The position numbers and the translations under genes were made by a program. This document shows positions 1-9,191 of a stretch of DNA of 41,944 nt, in pieces; position 1 is the first letter of the stretch, and every line of letters begins with the position of its first letter. Source of the stretch: Phytophthora quininea. Lineage: Eukaryota > Oomycota > Peronosporomycetes > Peronosporales > Peronosporaceae. The stretch is taken from the NCBI GenBank assembly GCA_011947345.1, contig JAAVTG010000509.1, positions 1-41,944 of the forward strand. Direction: 5' to 3'. The notes beneath the pieces are model-generated. The model did no database searches, had not been told where the DNA came from, and saw only the letters and a list, made by a program, of their open reading frames with translations.

Positions 1-228
1 TAAACCCTAAACCCTAAACCCTAAACCCTAAACCCTAAACCCTAAACCCTAAACCCTAAACCCTAAACCCTAAACCCTAAACCCTAAACCCTAAACCCTA
101 AACCCTAAACCCTAAACCCTAAACCCTAAACCCTAAACCCTAAACCCTAAACCCTAAACCCTAACCCCTAACCCCTAACCCCTAAACCCTAACCCCTAAA
201 CCCTAAACCCTAAACCCTAAACCCTAAA
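1..228. repeat. Telomere array (CCCTAAA)n
   Basis: The window begins with an uninterrupted tandem array of CCCTAAA, the complement of the TTTAGGG telomere repeat known from plants and oomycetes. Around positions 163-200 several units change to CCCCTAA or CCCTAA, which is typical of the chromosome-proximal edge of a telomere. After about 228 the array passes directly into CACACTC-type sequence. The C-rich strand reads 5'->3' inward, so position 1 is the physical chromosome end. Confidence 0.98.
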
Positions 229-1495
229 CCCTCACACTCCACACATACTCACTCTCCACACACATTCACACACTCACACTCCACACATACTCACACTCAC
301 ACCACACACTCACACTCTATACACACTCATACTCTATACACACTCATACTCTACACACTCATACTCTCACATACTCATTCTTTACACACACTTATACCCT
401 ACAACAATCACACTCTACACACACTTACACTCTACAACACTCACACTCTATACACACTCACACTCCACACACACTCACACTCTCACATACTCACCCTCTC
501 ACATACACATTCTCACACTCTCACACACTCATACTTTACACACACTAATACTCTACACACACTCACACTCCACACACACTCACACTCCACACACTCACAC
601 TCTATACACACACACACTCACACTCTACACACACTCACACTCTACACAAACTCACACTCTATACACACTCACACTCCACACACACTCACCCTCTCACATA
701 CTCTCACTCTACACACACTTACACTCTACACACACTCACACTCTACACATACTCACACTCCACACACACTCACACTCCACACACACTCACACTCACACTC
801 TACACATACACATCCTCACACTCTACACATACACATCCTCACACTCTACACATACACATCCTCACACTCTCACATACTCATACTTTACACACACTTATAC
901 TCTACAACAATCACACTCTATTCACAATCACACTTTTTATACTTACTCTCTATTTACACTCACTCATACTTACACTCACACTACACATACACTTCTATTT
1001 ACCACAAACATCCATACTCTACATACACTCATACACACAAACTCACAAACATCCATCATTTTTCTTCAATTTTTATTACTCACATTTTCTCTATTCCTTC
1101 CTCAACTCCATTTTTTCTCTTCTCACACACTCTTATCTTATACACTCATACTTTACACTACACCCATTTATTCTCTACATACTTCTTCTATAAACATTCC
1201 TATTTCACATACTCATTCTTCTCTATACAATATCTACATATCTACTCTTACACACCTCATACACTTACACGTATATACACTCTTACACTATTCTATACTA
1301 TCCATACTCTCCACATACTTCTTCTTCTTCTCATTTTTCCACATTACCAACTAACTCTATCAAATCATTTAAATCACCATTCCTATCAATCCCAATCCAT
1401 CTCATTATAATTAACTATTATCATTCTTTTCTTTTTTTCTTTCACTCCCACTCTATCTTTCTCATTTACCTATCACCAAATCATACTTTTTACAC
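229..1495. repeat. G-free CA/CT-rich subtelomeric tract
   Basis: Degenerate runs of short words such as CACACTC, CTACACA and CATACTC fill 229-1000, passing into C/T/A-rich sequence up to 1495. Reading every line, the only G I find on the + strand between 1 and 1495 is at 1271, so the complementary strand is essentially C-free. No coding signal is present. The strand asymmetry has the same sense as the telomere itself. Function is unknown. Confidence 0.9.
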
Positions 1496-2062
1496 GTTCA
1501 TTTGACTCAAACCATATACTACGAACACGCAAACACGAACACATCCATACACAATAACACGCATTCTCTGCATACCTTCCCACTCACACACACATATGCT
1601 ACACCTACTCGTACCCTACACAAGCGTACACTCACTCACCTTCATACGATTCCCAGTACCACTCTCGCACGCATAGTCATCCATGACCTGTTTCCACTAC
1701 CTGTCCTTAATCGTCGTTGCATTAACTAGTCTACATACCTTTTTGTCGTTCCCATACACACATGTATATATGATACAACACGCTTATTCGACACATATTC
1801 TCCCTCGACAACAGACTTCCCAACCTCCAATGATACGCTGCATACACTCGCACTATACAAACATTCAAACCTACATACGCACATTCAGTTGCTACGCATA
1901 TTCCGACCTTACACACCATTTGTCTCATAATCACAGACTCAAGGACGTACTTTCATTATGTTCTTCGTTGAGTTCCACCAGCATGTTCACCTTGCGTTGA
2001 AACATATCTCTTCACGGTTTCGATTGAGTCGGGCGTACGATGCCTGAATGGCGTATGTGAAC
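1496..2062. other. Unassigned subtelomeric sequence
   Basis: G reappears gradually here. Short open frames exist but have low-complexity Thr/His/Tyr-rich translations that follow the CA/CT-rich composition. I recognise no gene, RNA or repeat family. Confidence 0.5.
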
Positions 2063-2560
2063 GCTCATTGGCGGATGCACCAGTTTCTGTCGCTGCAAAC
2101 TATCACCATATTCTTCCCCACATACGAAAACGTCGTCTCCCAAGTTGTCATCCCAATCCGGTAATTCCGGCCATAGCTATCCTTCCCGATCGCTGATTGG
2201 GTGATGGGCCTGTCTCTGTCTTTTCACACTATCACCATCTTCTTCCCCGAATATGAAAGCGTCGTCCCCTAAGTTTTCAGCCGAAACCGGTATGTACAGC
2301 CGCAGCAATCGTTCCTGATCGCTGATTGGCTGATGGGCCTGTCTCTGTCACATGGGACTATCACCATCATGTTCCCGTATATGAAAACGTAGTCTCCCAA
2401 GTTTTCAGCCCAACCAGTAGAGTACAGCCGTTGTTATCGTTGCGGATCGCTGATTGGCGGATGCGCCTGCTTCTGCTCGCTCAGAGTATCACCATCATGT
2501 TCGCCATACTGAATAACCCAGTTACACTTAGTTTCATTATGGTGTGATCACTATTACCGT
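2063..2560. repeat. 129-bp subtelomeric tandem repeat, about 3.5 units
   Basis: The anchor word GCTGATTGG (GCTCATTGG in the first unit) occurs at 2063, 2192, 2321 and 2449, giving periods of 129, 129 and 128 bp. Each unit also carries ACTATCACCAT, a tract like TATGAAAACGTAGTCTCCCA, and TTTTCAGCC. Units are clearly homologous but diverged. A further copy lies at 5686-5870. This is a satellite-like subtelomeric family and is not coding. Confidence 0.9.
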
Positions 2561-2781
2561 CAGTATCGTCTGATAACCGAAAATAGTGTATCGAGTAGTA
2601 CTCATTTGGGCGCTAAAAAGCAGCGCGCTACAGGAATAAACAGCAGCACAAGCCCAAAATAGAGCCCATAACGCGACGTCATTTTAGTGCGATACACATG
2701 TAGCGCCGACCATATATATATAGCACTCGTGGTACATCTCGTCAAGGTGTCTCTGTGGATCGCACAATGGTAGCAGCATCC

Positions 2782-3655
2782 TGGTATGACAGTGCCATCG
2801 TGTCGGTCGTCTCTACCGCTGATCCCTCGACAATGACAATGGGCGACTCGGCAAGTACGTGCTGATCGCCAAAGCTTTAGCGCGCCCATGTCTGTCAAGG
2901 AGTACAATACCTACATGCAAGGGGTAGATAGACTTGACCAAATCCGGGCACGCTTCTCTTTGGCTGATGGGCACTCTTTCAAGAAATGGCACAAGAAGCT
3001 CGGGCTTGCTTTAGTAGATGTTGCCTAATCGAATGCATACTTGACGCGCAGGCTGACTTCCGACGGGACCGGTGTACGGGATCCTCACAGAGAATTTATA
3101 GTTGAGTTGATCTCGAAATTGGTATCAGGCAAGTGGAAGGAAGCCATCAGTGGGCGCAGAATGTTCTATTCAGACACGGGGTCTGGTGAGGCGATCTCTG
3201 AGCGATTGTCACCTTCTAGCGCGGTTTGGATAGCTCGTTCTCAAAGTGCTGCAGAGACTTCTGACTGTCCACAAAGGAGGTGCGCTGCTGTTGCATCAAA
3301 GCAATTCTACACCGACATGAACCGCAAGAGACGACAGTGCGTAATGTGCGGATGGGAAAGTGGGAGAGGCGCCACGGAGGTGACATACGTCTGTGTGTTG
3401 CACAATGTGTCTCTCTGTCAGAACGTTCATGTGTCCACCAAGCCTTATGCGTGCCTACAGCCGACGTGGACGAGTTGGGAGTAGTACCATCGCTTCTACC
3501 TCCCCAACAAGCTCTTTTCGCACACGGGAAAGTGCGACCAAGCTCACGGCTGTACAAGCTGAAGTCGGCTCTGCAGAGTAGTGAAGAATCGGCTTCGGGT
3601 GACCCAACCGGTGTGGTGAACGGTGGTCGTAATGCTGTTCGAGCAATCGTGCTGT
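2782..3655 (+). pseudogene. piggyBac-type (PGBD) transposase, decayed C-terminal part
   Basis: Pieces of a piggyBac DDE transposase lie in order on the + strand. A WYDS-type block is at 2782. The family hallmark YNTYMQGVDRLDQ starts at 2903 and is followed by SFKKWHKKLGLALVDVA. The C-terminal cysteine-rich domain begins with RRQCVMCGWE near 3335-3360. A frameshift separates the first block from the second, TAA at 3026 interrupts the frame, and another frameshift occurs near 3484, after which PNKLFSHTGKCD continues. The N-terminal domain and first catalytic region are missing, so the copy is dead. No terminal inverted repeats were identified. Confidence 0.8.
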
Positions 3656-3690
3656 AGACGTAAGTGTGGCTAATCAATACCGACTTCAAC

Positions 3691-3812
3691 ATATGCATCT
3701 TACTTGATTATAGTATGATGATTGCAACGAACGTATTGCACTGAAAACGTAAATTTACTCGTTTGCACTGAAAAGTTTCAAGATGTGCATGTTACTTGAT
3801 TATAGTATGCTA
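3691..3812. repeat. Short imperfect direct repeat, 92-bp offset
   Basis: The word TGCAT(C/G)TTACTTGATTATAGTATG starts at 3694 and again at 3786, and GCACTGAAAA is also duplicated between them. The pair lies just after the piggyBac remnant and may derive from its 3' non-coding end. This link is inference from position only. Confidence 0.55.
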
Positions 3813-3845
3813 TTTCGGCGACCAACACATTACCCTTCTACAAAC

Positions 3846-4612
3846 TTAACTCCACTCCTTGGCGCGGTAAACGAATATCTTTTGGCAGCATGCCATCCAG
3901 CTGCATGGAATCTTCAGTTCTTTCGCGAGCTCGAACGCTGCACAGAAATCGCTTCGGCAAACATCTCTGTGTCTGGTGCAGAAATTCAAGCAGCTTACCA
4001 GGATACGAATCATTGTCATGCCACATAGCTGATCTTTCACGTACTCGATCACACTAGACTCGAAGAGAGCGTTGTTCCAGTACACGATGGTAGCCAGCGC
4101 AAATGGTTGTGTGGATGAAATAGCCACGTCAGCAACATTTCTGCAGATCATTTCCGTTCGACGCCGGAAAAGCCCCCATGCAAACTATTCATCATCATTT
4201 TCATCCCCGCACGACAGATATCTTGACGCAGCTCAATGCCAATTGGCTTGAAAACGCTGGTACTGAGAGCTACGTGAGCCACCACATTACCCACTCCAGC
4301 ACCAATATCCAGGAACAAATCACATTCGTCAATGGAGTCAATTTCATCCAACAGAGAACTGATCCCATCCGGCATCAACTCTCCAGCATTGCGATGAGGT
4401 CCGTTCTGGTTGTGCATCACAAGCTGCCTGGGTACTTCTGCAAAAATGGCTGCTACCTCTTCTGCAACACGTGACGCCGCTGGTAGCGGTCCTTGACCAA
4501 CGGCAACGTTCTCTGCAGCACTTGACGCCACCGCTATCTCCTCAGCAACACTTGACGCCAGGGGCGATGACACTTGAGCAACTCCATCATCTTCAACACT
4601 TAGCGGCTCCAT
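3846..4612 (-). pseudogene. DOT1-like (H3K79-type) methyltransferase, frameshifted
   Basis: The probable start codon is at 4612 (MEPLSVEDD). An alanine/serine-rich N-terminus with degenerate SVAEEIAVASS-type repeats is followed by DLFLDIGAGVGNVVAHVAL, a SAM-binding motif in the arrangement seen in DOT1 methyltransferases. The frame is lost at about 4149 and resumes one base off with NVADVAISSTQ, followed by FCTRHRDVC and CSWMA blocks. DOT1 enzymes methylate histone H3 on the nucleosome surface; divergent oomycete copies are known, so substrate and activity here are uncertain. A single-base break plus subtelomeric position favours a pseudogene or a sequencing indel. The family call rests on the DIGAGVG context and general domain order. 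Confidence 0.6.
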
Positions 4613-4622
4613 GCTACAACTT

Positions 4623-5036
4623 TTAGCGCGGGGAAATAAGGATACCACCAGGAAGTCCCGCTGCGTCTGCAGCTACTGCGACGCTTCCGATGCGACCTGC
4701 AGACGACTTAGTAGCCTCCGTGCTCAAGTCACAGATCGAACTCTCCTCGACTGCCGGACAGGAGCCGTCACATCGGAGCTTGGCAGGAGGAGGCGGCGGT
4801 GCCGCTCGGAGCTGTCGTATCACCTCAGGACGACGACCTCGCGGTCTGTGAACTGGCGTAAAGAAGTTTCTGTGGAAGCGGGAGATGTCCGAGCCCCATG
4901 TCCGCTTGAGAGACTGCATCATCTCCAGCGCGTCCATCACGACATGTCCAGCCGGGCAAGGCCCTCTACGACGTGTTGGCGTCGTCGGGACGCCGAAAAC
5001 GCGGCCGCGAGCTGCCAGCCGCCGCCGCCAGCGCAA
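4623..5036 (-). CDS. Unrecognised Arg/Pro-rich ORF upstream of DOT1-like gene
   Basis: This 137-codon open frame lies immediately upstream of the DOT1-like gene on the same strand. It is very GC-rich, with Arg-rich ends, a PPPPPA run and a central WGSDISRFHRNFFTP block that looks like real protein sequence. I recognise no domain. It may be the eroded 5' part of the DOT1-like gene in another frame, or a chance frame; the antisense strand is equally open. Confidence 0.25.
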   Translation of the reverse strand: MRWRRRLAARGRVFGVPTTPTRRRGPCPAGHVVMDALEMMQSLKRTWGSDISRFHRNFFTPVHRPRGRRPEVIRQLRAAPPPPPAKLRCDGSCPAVEESSICDLSTEATKSSAGRIGSVAVAADAAGLPGGILISPR

Positions 5037-5239
5037 CTTCCACCTCCAGCACGACTACCGTCGTCTCCGCGGCCGCCACGCTATGGCCAGCCACAAAATA
5101 AGCCTGGCGACGTGCTGGAGCTACTATAGCTTGTCTTTGGTCACGGCGCGCGGGCTGGCTGACAGAACGGGGAAAGGAGGGGGCTTGGGGCCTTGCGAGC
5201 GGCTTGGGTTTTTAGGTTGCTGTGGTGGCGACGATGGTC

Positions 5240-5660
5240 TCAACTGAGCAATGTGATATATAAACGTCTTTAGAGCAATTAGGCGGGTTTTAGCCAATAG
5301 AGGGGAGGTGCCTCCACTGGATCACAGTGCTGCCTCCACCGATTCCATGTAAAAAATGGTCGCCAACTGTAGTTATGCCTCCATCGCCTCCATCGGTTTT
5401 CACTGCAGATCGCGTGTCATGTATGCAGCACTATTCTTTTTAATACTCTTCATATACTCCCAATTCACATTTTCCTTCACCCTCAACTTCTTTAAATACT
5501 ATCTTTCAATCAAATCATTCCAATCATATTTTTCTTAATTATCTCAATTCACCGAATCTTCATTAATTCTTCCAATTTTCTTATTTGTATTCCCTCTCTT
5601 CTACCTTATCAATATTATATACATATGTTTCAGCACAATCGAGTGTGTGTAGACGTTATT
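5240..5660. other. Gene-free block with an internal G-poor tract
   Basis: Short GCCTCCA(C/T) words recur at about 5310-5395. From about 5436 to 5552 the + strand has no G and resembles the pyrimidine-rich tail of the subtelomeric tract at 1080-1495. It is followed by another copy of the 129-bp subtelomeric repeat. No coding potential is seen. Confidence 0.55.
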
Positions 5661-5685
5661 ATTGTTCGCAAATTATCTGATACGC

Positions 5686-5870
5686 CTGTCTCTACCACTA
5701 TGGAGTATCACCATCGTGTTCTCCGTATATGAAAACGTAGTCCTCCAAGTTTTCTGCCCCAACGGGTATGTACAGCCGCAGTTATCGTTCCTGATCGCTG
5801 ATTGGCTGCTTGGCCTGTCTCTATCACTCAGGAGTGCCACCATCATGTTCGCAAACATTCCAAACGTATG
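5686..5870. repeat. Internal copy of the 129-bp subtelomeric repeat
   Basis: The same elements as in the 2063-2560 array occur here, in the same order and orientation: TATCACCATCGTGTTC, TATATGAAAACGTAGTC, TGTACAGCCGCAG, GCTGATTGGCTG at 5797 and a second ACCATCATGTTCGC. This is about 1.4 units. The sequence after it (TTTCATTAT) also matches the end of the first array, so a larger module seems to be duplicated. Confidence 0.85.
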
Positions 5871-6289
5871 TGTACTTACTTTCATTATATGTGGGCTAGT
5901 TTTGTATTTTTTCGTCACGACCACCAATACATGTGGTGCCATTACGTATGACGAGTAGTGCGAGGGTTGTGGCCGTGTGTGAGCGAGAGTTTGCGTTGGT
6001 GTGAACAGTTCGTTATTGTTAAATGATGTGATCTACCTTAAAGTGAACTGATTCAGAGGTTTTCATACCAATACTCTAGCACTCCCGTTGAGTTGCAACA
6101 GAATTTTAAACGTATGGTGCGCACTGCCCGCTGCAGATACTTTTTATTTAAACATTTTATGTCGGAGTGTGCCCCACTAAAACCACTCGGCTGCGCTCAG
6201 ATAGCCGGAGATCAGCTTGTCGAGCGTTGAAAATGCAGCTCATGAAGGACTTTGCGTCCATCGGTACCTAAAGACGTTTTCAAACAGTA

Positions 6290-6480
6290 TCGGCGGGCAT
6301 TAGAATTAGCGCAATTGGATAGACTGGCCCAGTCCAATCGAATGAGTGTGAGTTCGAATCCCTCCGCAGGCAATTCTGACGGTGCCGCGTTTTTCCAGGT
6401 GATGGAAGGCAGGTCGACCAAAGAAGAGTGGGTTTCCCACTTACCTTCTCAGCATGACTCACTAAGAACCAGCGGGTTAT
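6290..6480 (+). mobile_element. tRNA-derived SINE or tRNA-like relic
   Basis: A pol III type 2 internal promoter can be read: an A-box-like TTAGCGCAATTGG at 6306-6318 and a B-box-like GAGTTCGAATCCC at 6350-6362, about 31 bp apart. The flanking GCGGGCAT and CCGCAGGCA resemble acceptor ends but do not pair well, and the D and T stems have mismatches, so a functional tRNA is unlikely. A body of about 110 bp follows, with a TTTTT run just after the tRNA-like part and a short GTGGG/CCCAC hairpin. tRNA-derived SINEs are common in Phytophthora. The family is not identified. Confidence 0.4.
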
Positions 6481-6484
6481 TATA

Positions 6485-7050
6485 TTTTAAGTAATAGAAA
6501 ATTATTTACTGTTATGACCACAATAAAATCTTAAAATTACTAAAATAAGCATAACTCTATTTGGAATCATTATTATACCCGTATTTTCCACAAATATTAT
6601 CTGGGGAAAAGGGCGAGCCACGGTAGCCAGTCATCATTCCTAGAGACAGTGGGCCACGCGTCGCCATTCCTGAAAACATCAGCCCACACGTCGTCCCCGC
6701 TGCCTCCGCGTGTGCTGCGTCCCCGTCGCCTTCGCGAGCTGTATCTGTCGCTACGGAATTCGCTTGAGCGTGACTATCTCACTCGGCTTTGCCTTGGACC
6801 AGCTTTTCACGTTCGAGTAGGTTCCAGCTAGCGGCAATGGCATCCGTGAGTGTTTCAGCTGGTGTGATCAACGTCTCCTCAGCATCGCGGATAATGGAGT
6901 CTTCGTCTATGGTTGTTGGGCTCTGTAACCTGCGCGCCACCTGAGTGCGCAAGCTCGTGCCGAATGTCTGTCTACCCCGCCACCAAGGTCATTGTGTCCA
7001 CCATCTGCACCAAGTCCGTCGCTGTTGCCAGCGATCGGCCCGATCGCTTA
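6485..7050. other. Unassigned sequence between repeats
   Basis: A/T-rich sequence to about 6600 is followed by GC-richer sequence. Short frames are present, but no domain, RNA gene or repeat is recognised. Confidence 0.4.
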
Positions 7051-7051
7051 A

Positions 7052-8135
7052 GTGCGTCTGATGGCTAGTATGCTTGACAACAAAGCACGCGTCGAATGTG
7101 CTTCACCGCCAAAATGCCCAAGGCTGTCACTGCCGAGTTCTCCAGAACGAACTATGTCGGTGGATATTCGATCGCCGTCCCTCCCTTCTCAGTCGGTATC
7201 GACATCGCCTACGGCCTCAAGTTCTGGTGGCGACGATGAAGAAGACGTCGACAAGCAGCACCCGCATCCGCTACCGAAGGCGCCGAAGAGACATCCCCAC
7301 ACTCGTCGTCCCAACTACTACAACCCGAAGGCGGCTTGGGACTATTCTGAACCCTGCGACGTCATCCAGCTCCATGATGTCCGGGGTACTGCCCTCATCG
7401 CTGCTTCCTCGTTGAGTGGGATTGCAGTCGTTTCCAGCTCAGCTGGGCTTGGGAGGAGTGCTTCTCGGACAAGGTCGCAAGACGGATAGCACAAGTCGAG
7501 GAGTGGAGACGAGAGGGCAGACCCGGCACCTTCGCTACGTTTTTCAAAGACAACTACGCAAACCGGGATACTGCTTCGGCTAGTGGCGGTTGCTTCATGG
7601 ATGCTCTTCGAGCCGCCATGAAATATCTCAACAAGCTCAAGCTTGCGAGTGAAGCGACCGAAATTTGGGACACCTTCGAGAGCACGAACGCCCAGGTTGG
7701 CGACGGCGTCACACGTGAGGACGTGACGGACTTTTTACGGCGCTCCAGAACAACAATTTCCCGCTTCATTACGATCAACTGGTGTCGCGCCCGCTAAAAA
7801 AACGCTCGATAACTAGTGCAGCTGCGTTACAAAACTTCGTGACGGAAGAAGTCGACCAAGGTGTATACATAGCAAGTGTCGGCCAAAAGCTGGTTGGGCA
7901 TTGCTTCGTGCTCCTAGCAAACGGCCCCAATGCTGTGCCTACATTCCTGGATGATTCCACCATCCCAGCAACTCCTTATTCTATCAATTGCATGAGCTAC
8001 ATCGATAACGTCAAGTGGTTTGCTCGTGTTGCGCTGAGCCCGGGGTATCGTTGCCGCCATGGCAAGCGCAAGACTAAGAACGATAAGAAGGCCGAGAAGA
8101 AGCAGAAGATGATGGCGCTGAGAGACGCCCTTTAG
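7052..8135 (+). pseudogene. OTU/papain-like peptidase-type repeat protein, frameshifted
   Basis: Three overlapping frames carry one decayed protein. A Ser/Pro-rich and acidic leader (GGDDEEDVDK) is at 7052-7489. The block SWAWEECFSDKVARRIAQVE starts near 7440 in another frame and leads to GGCFMDALRAA near 7590, which resembles a catalytic-Cys helix. After a frameshift near 7755 comes GVYIASVGQKLVGHCFVL, with a possible catalytic His, and a Lys-rich tail ending at 8135. The Cys...GHCFVL arrangement resembles OTU/papain-fold peptidases found in repeated, retroelement-associated proteins of Phytophthora. That link is from memory of the family's general look and is tentative. Confidence 0.45.
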
Positions 8136-8386
8136 CTACAAGAGCTACAGCAATAGGAGTTGTAAACGATGAATGTACCTATATCTTTGCCCCCTTCTTC
8201 GTTTTCGTGTCTGTTGTAGACTTCTCTCGTCTCTGGTCTTCCATTACACGCGTCGCCTCGATTGTCATGTGTCGGCCGGCCGCAACGCCACACACACACG
8301 ACCCACCTTCCGTCGGTCAGACTCGGCAAGACGCAAGTCCTGGTGGCGGGGTGTGCTTCCAATTCGGCCTGGAGAATCACCAACAA

Positions 8387-8835
8387 TCACTCTTGGATGC
8401 GAATAAATACGGGTGTAGGTGACTCCAAGAGAGTGGCTACGCAAGCATCAAACTCATCGAGAGAAATGGCAAATACGTCGTGGGCGACTTCTGCCGATTT
8501 CGCCGCAACATCGACGGCTTGCGCTGTTTGCGATTCAGACACTGTCTGTTGACACAGTGCCACGAACTCCTTCTTGAGAATGAAGCGGAACGGCTGATCC
8601 AGAGAAATCTGTTGCTCCTTCACCTTCTTAGACTTTGTTTTCTTCGATGCAAGTTGAATACGAGCCGCGGAAAGCACTTGCATTAAGAAATCCGTCAACG
8701 GCTTTTCGATAAGCTCTGACTTCTGCGACCAGCTCAAGCAATACGGAAGCAGCACCTGAACATCGTCAGCAAGTGTATCGCCAAAAATCTCGGCCAAATC
8801 AACGATCGTTTTTCCGTACCACAAACTCTTTCCCC
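8387..8835 (-). pseudogene. Unrecognised ORF, possible 3' exon
   Basis: A 145-codon frame ends at a clean stop (VFIRIQE). It has no ATG start; a stop lies just upstream in frame, so it is either a 3' exon or a truncated gene. It holds a Lys-rich stretch (SKKTKSKKVKEQQ) and an otherwise ordinary mixed composition with helix-like segments. No family is recognised. Position next to the LINE suggests decayed sequence. Confidence 0.35.
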
Positions 8836-9191
8836 ATCATCGCGTCTTACCTGCCCATCTGGGCAGTCCAGGAAGACGGCAGGCGAAACTTGAGCAACTG
8901 GGCGCGGCAATGAGCCGCAGCCTACTACAGGCTCTCATCTGTGCATCGCTGCACGAGGGAAGTTCTCAGCAGCGGCACGCTGTCTTTCTTGGTCGAATTC
9001 CAGCACTTTGTGGCGTCTGTTCGAAAAAAAGAAGATATAAATAGAACGCTCCCCAGTAGTCGCACTTGAAATAATTTTTGTTAGCAGTTTGTGTTAACAA
9101 ATTAATCAATTAATCGATTGGCAGCTGCGAATCGATTAATAGGCAATCCCCGTCTGCGTAGTTGTTGGTTAGTGACCCGTCACGAGGAAGC
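8836..9191. other. Non-coding stretch with a TATA-like element
   Basis: AAGATATAAATAGAACGC near 9030-9048 contains a TATA-box-like word, followed by A/T-rich sequence with repeated ATTAATCGATT words. It lies just upstream of the LINE remnant and could be its 5' end or an unrelated promoter. No gene is seen. Confidence 0.35.

Noticed and set aside
1502..2000. Two small + strand genes in the subtelomere
   Set aside because: Their translations are Thr/His/Tyr/Ser-rich, as expected from CA/CT-rich DNA, and have no motif.
6300..6375. Functional tRNA gene
   Set aside because: Acceptor, D and T stems do not pair well enough; only the pol III box words are convincing.
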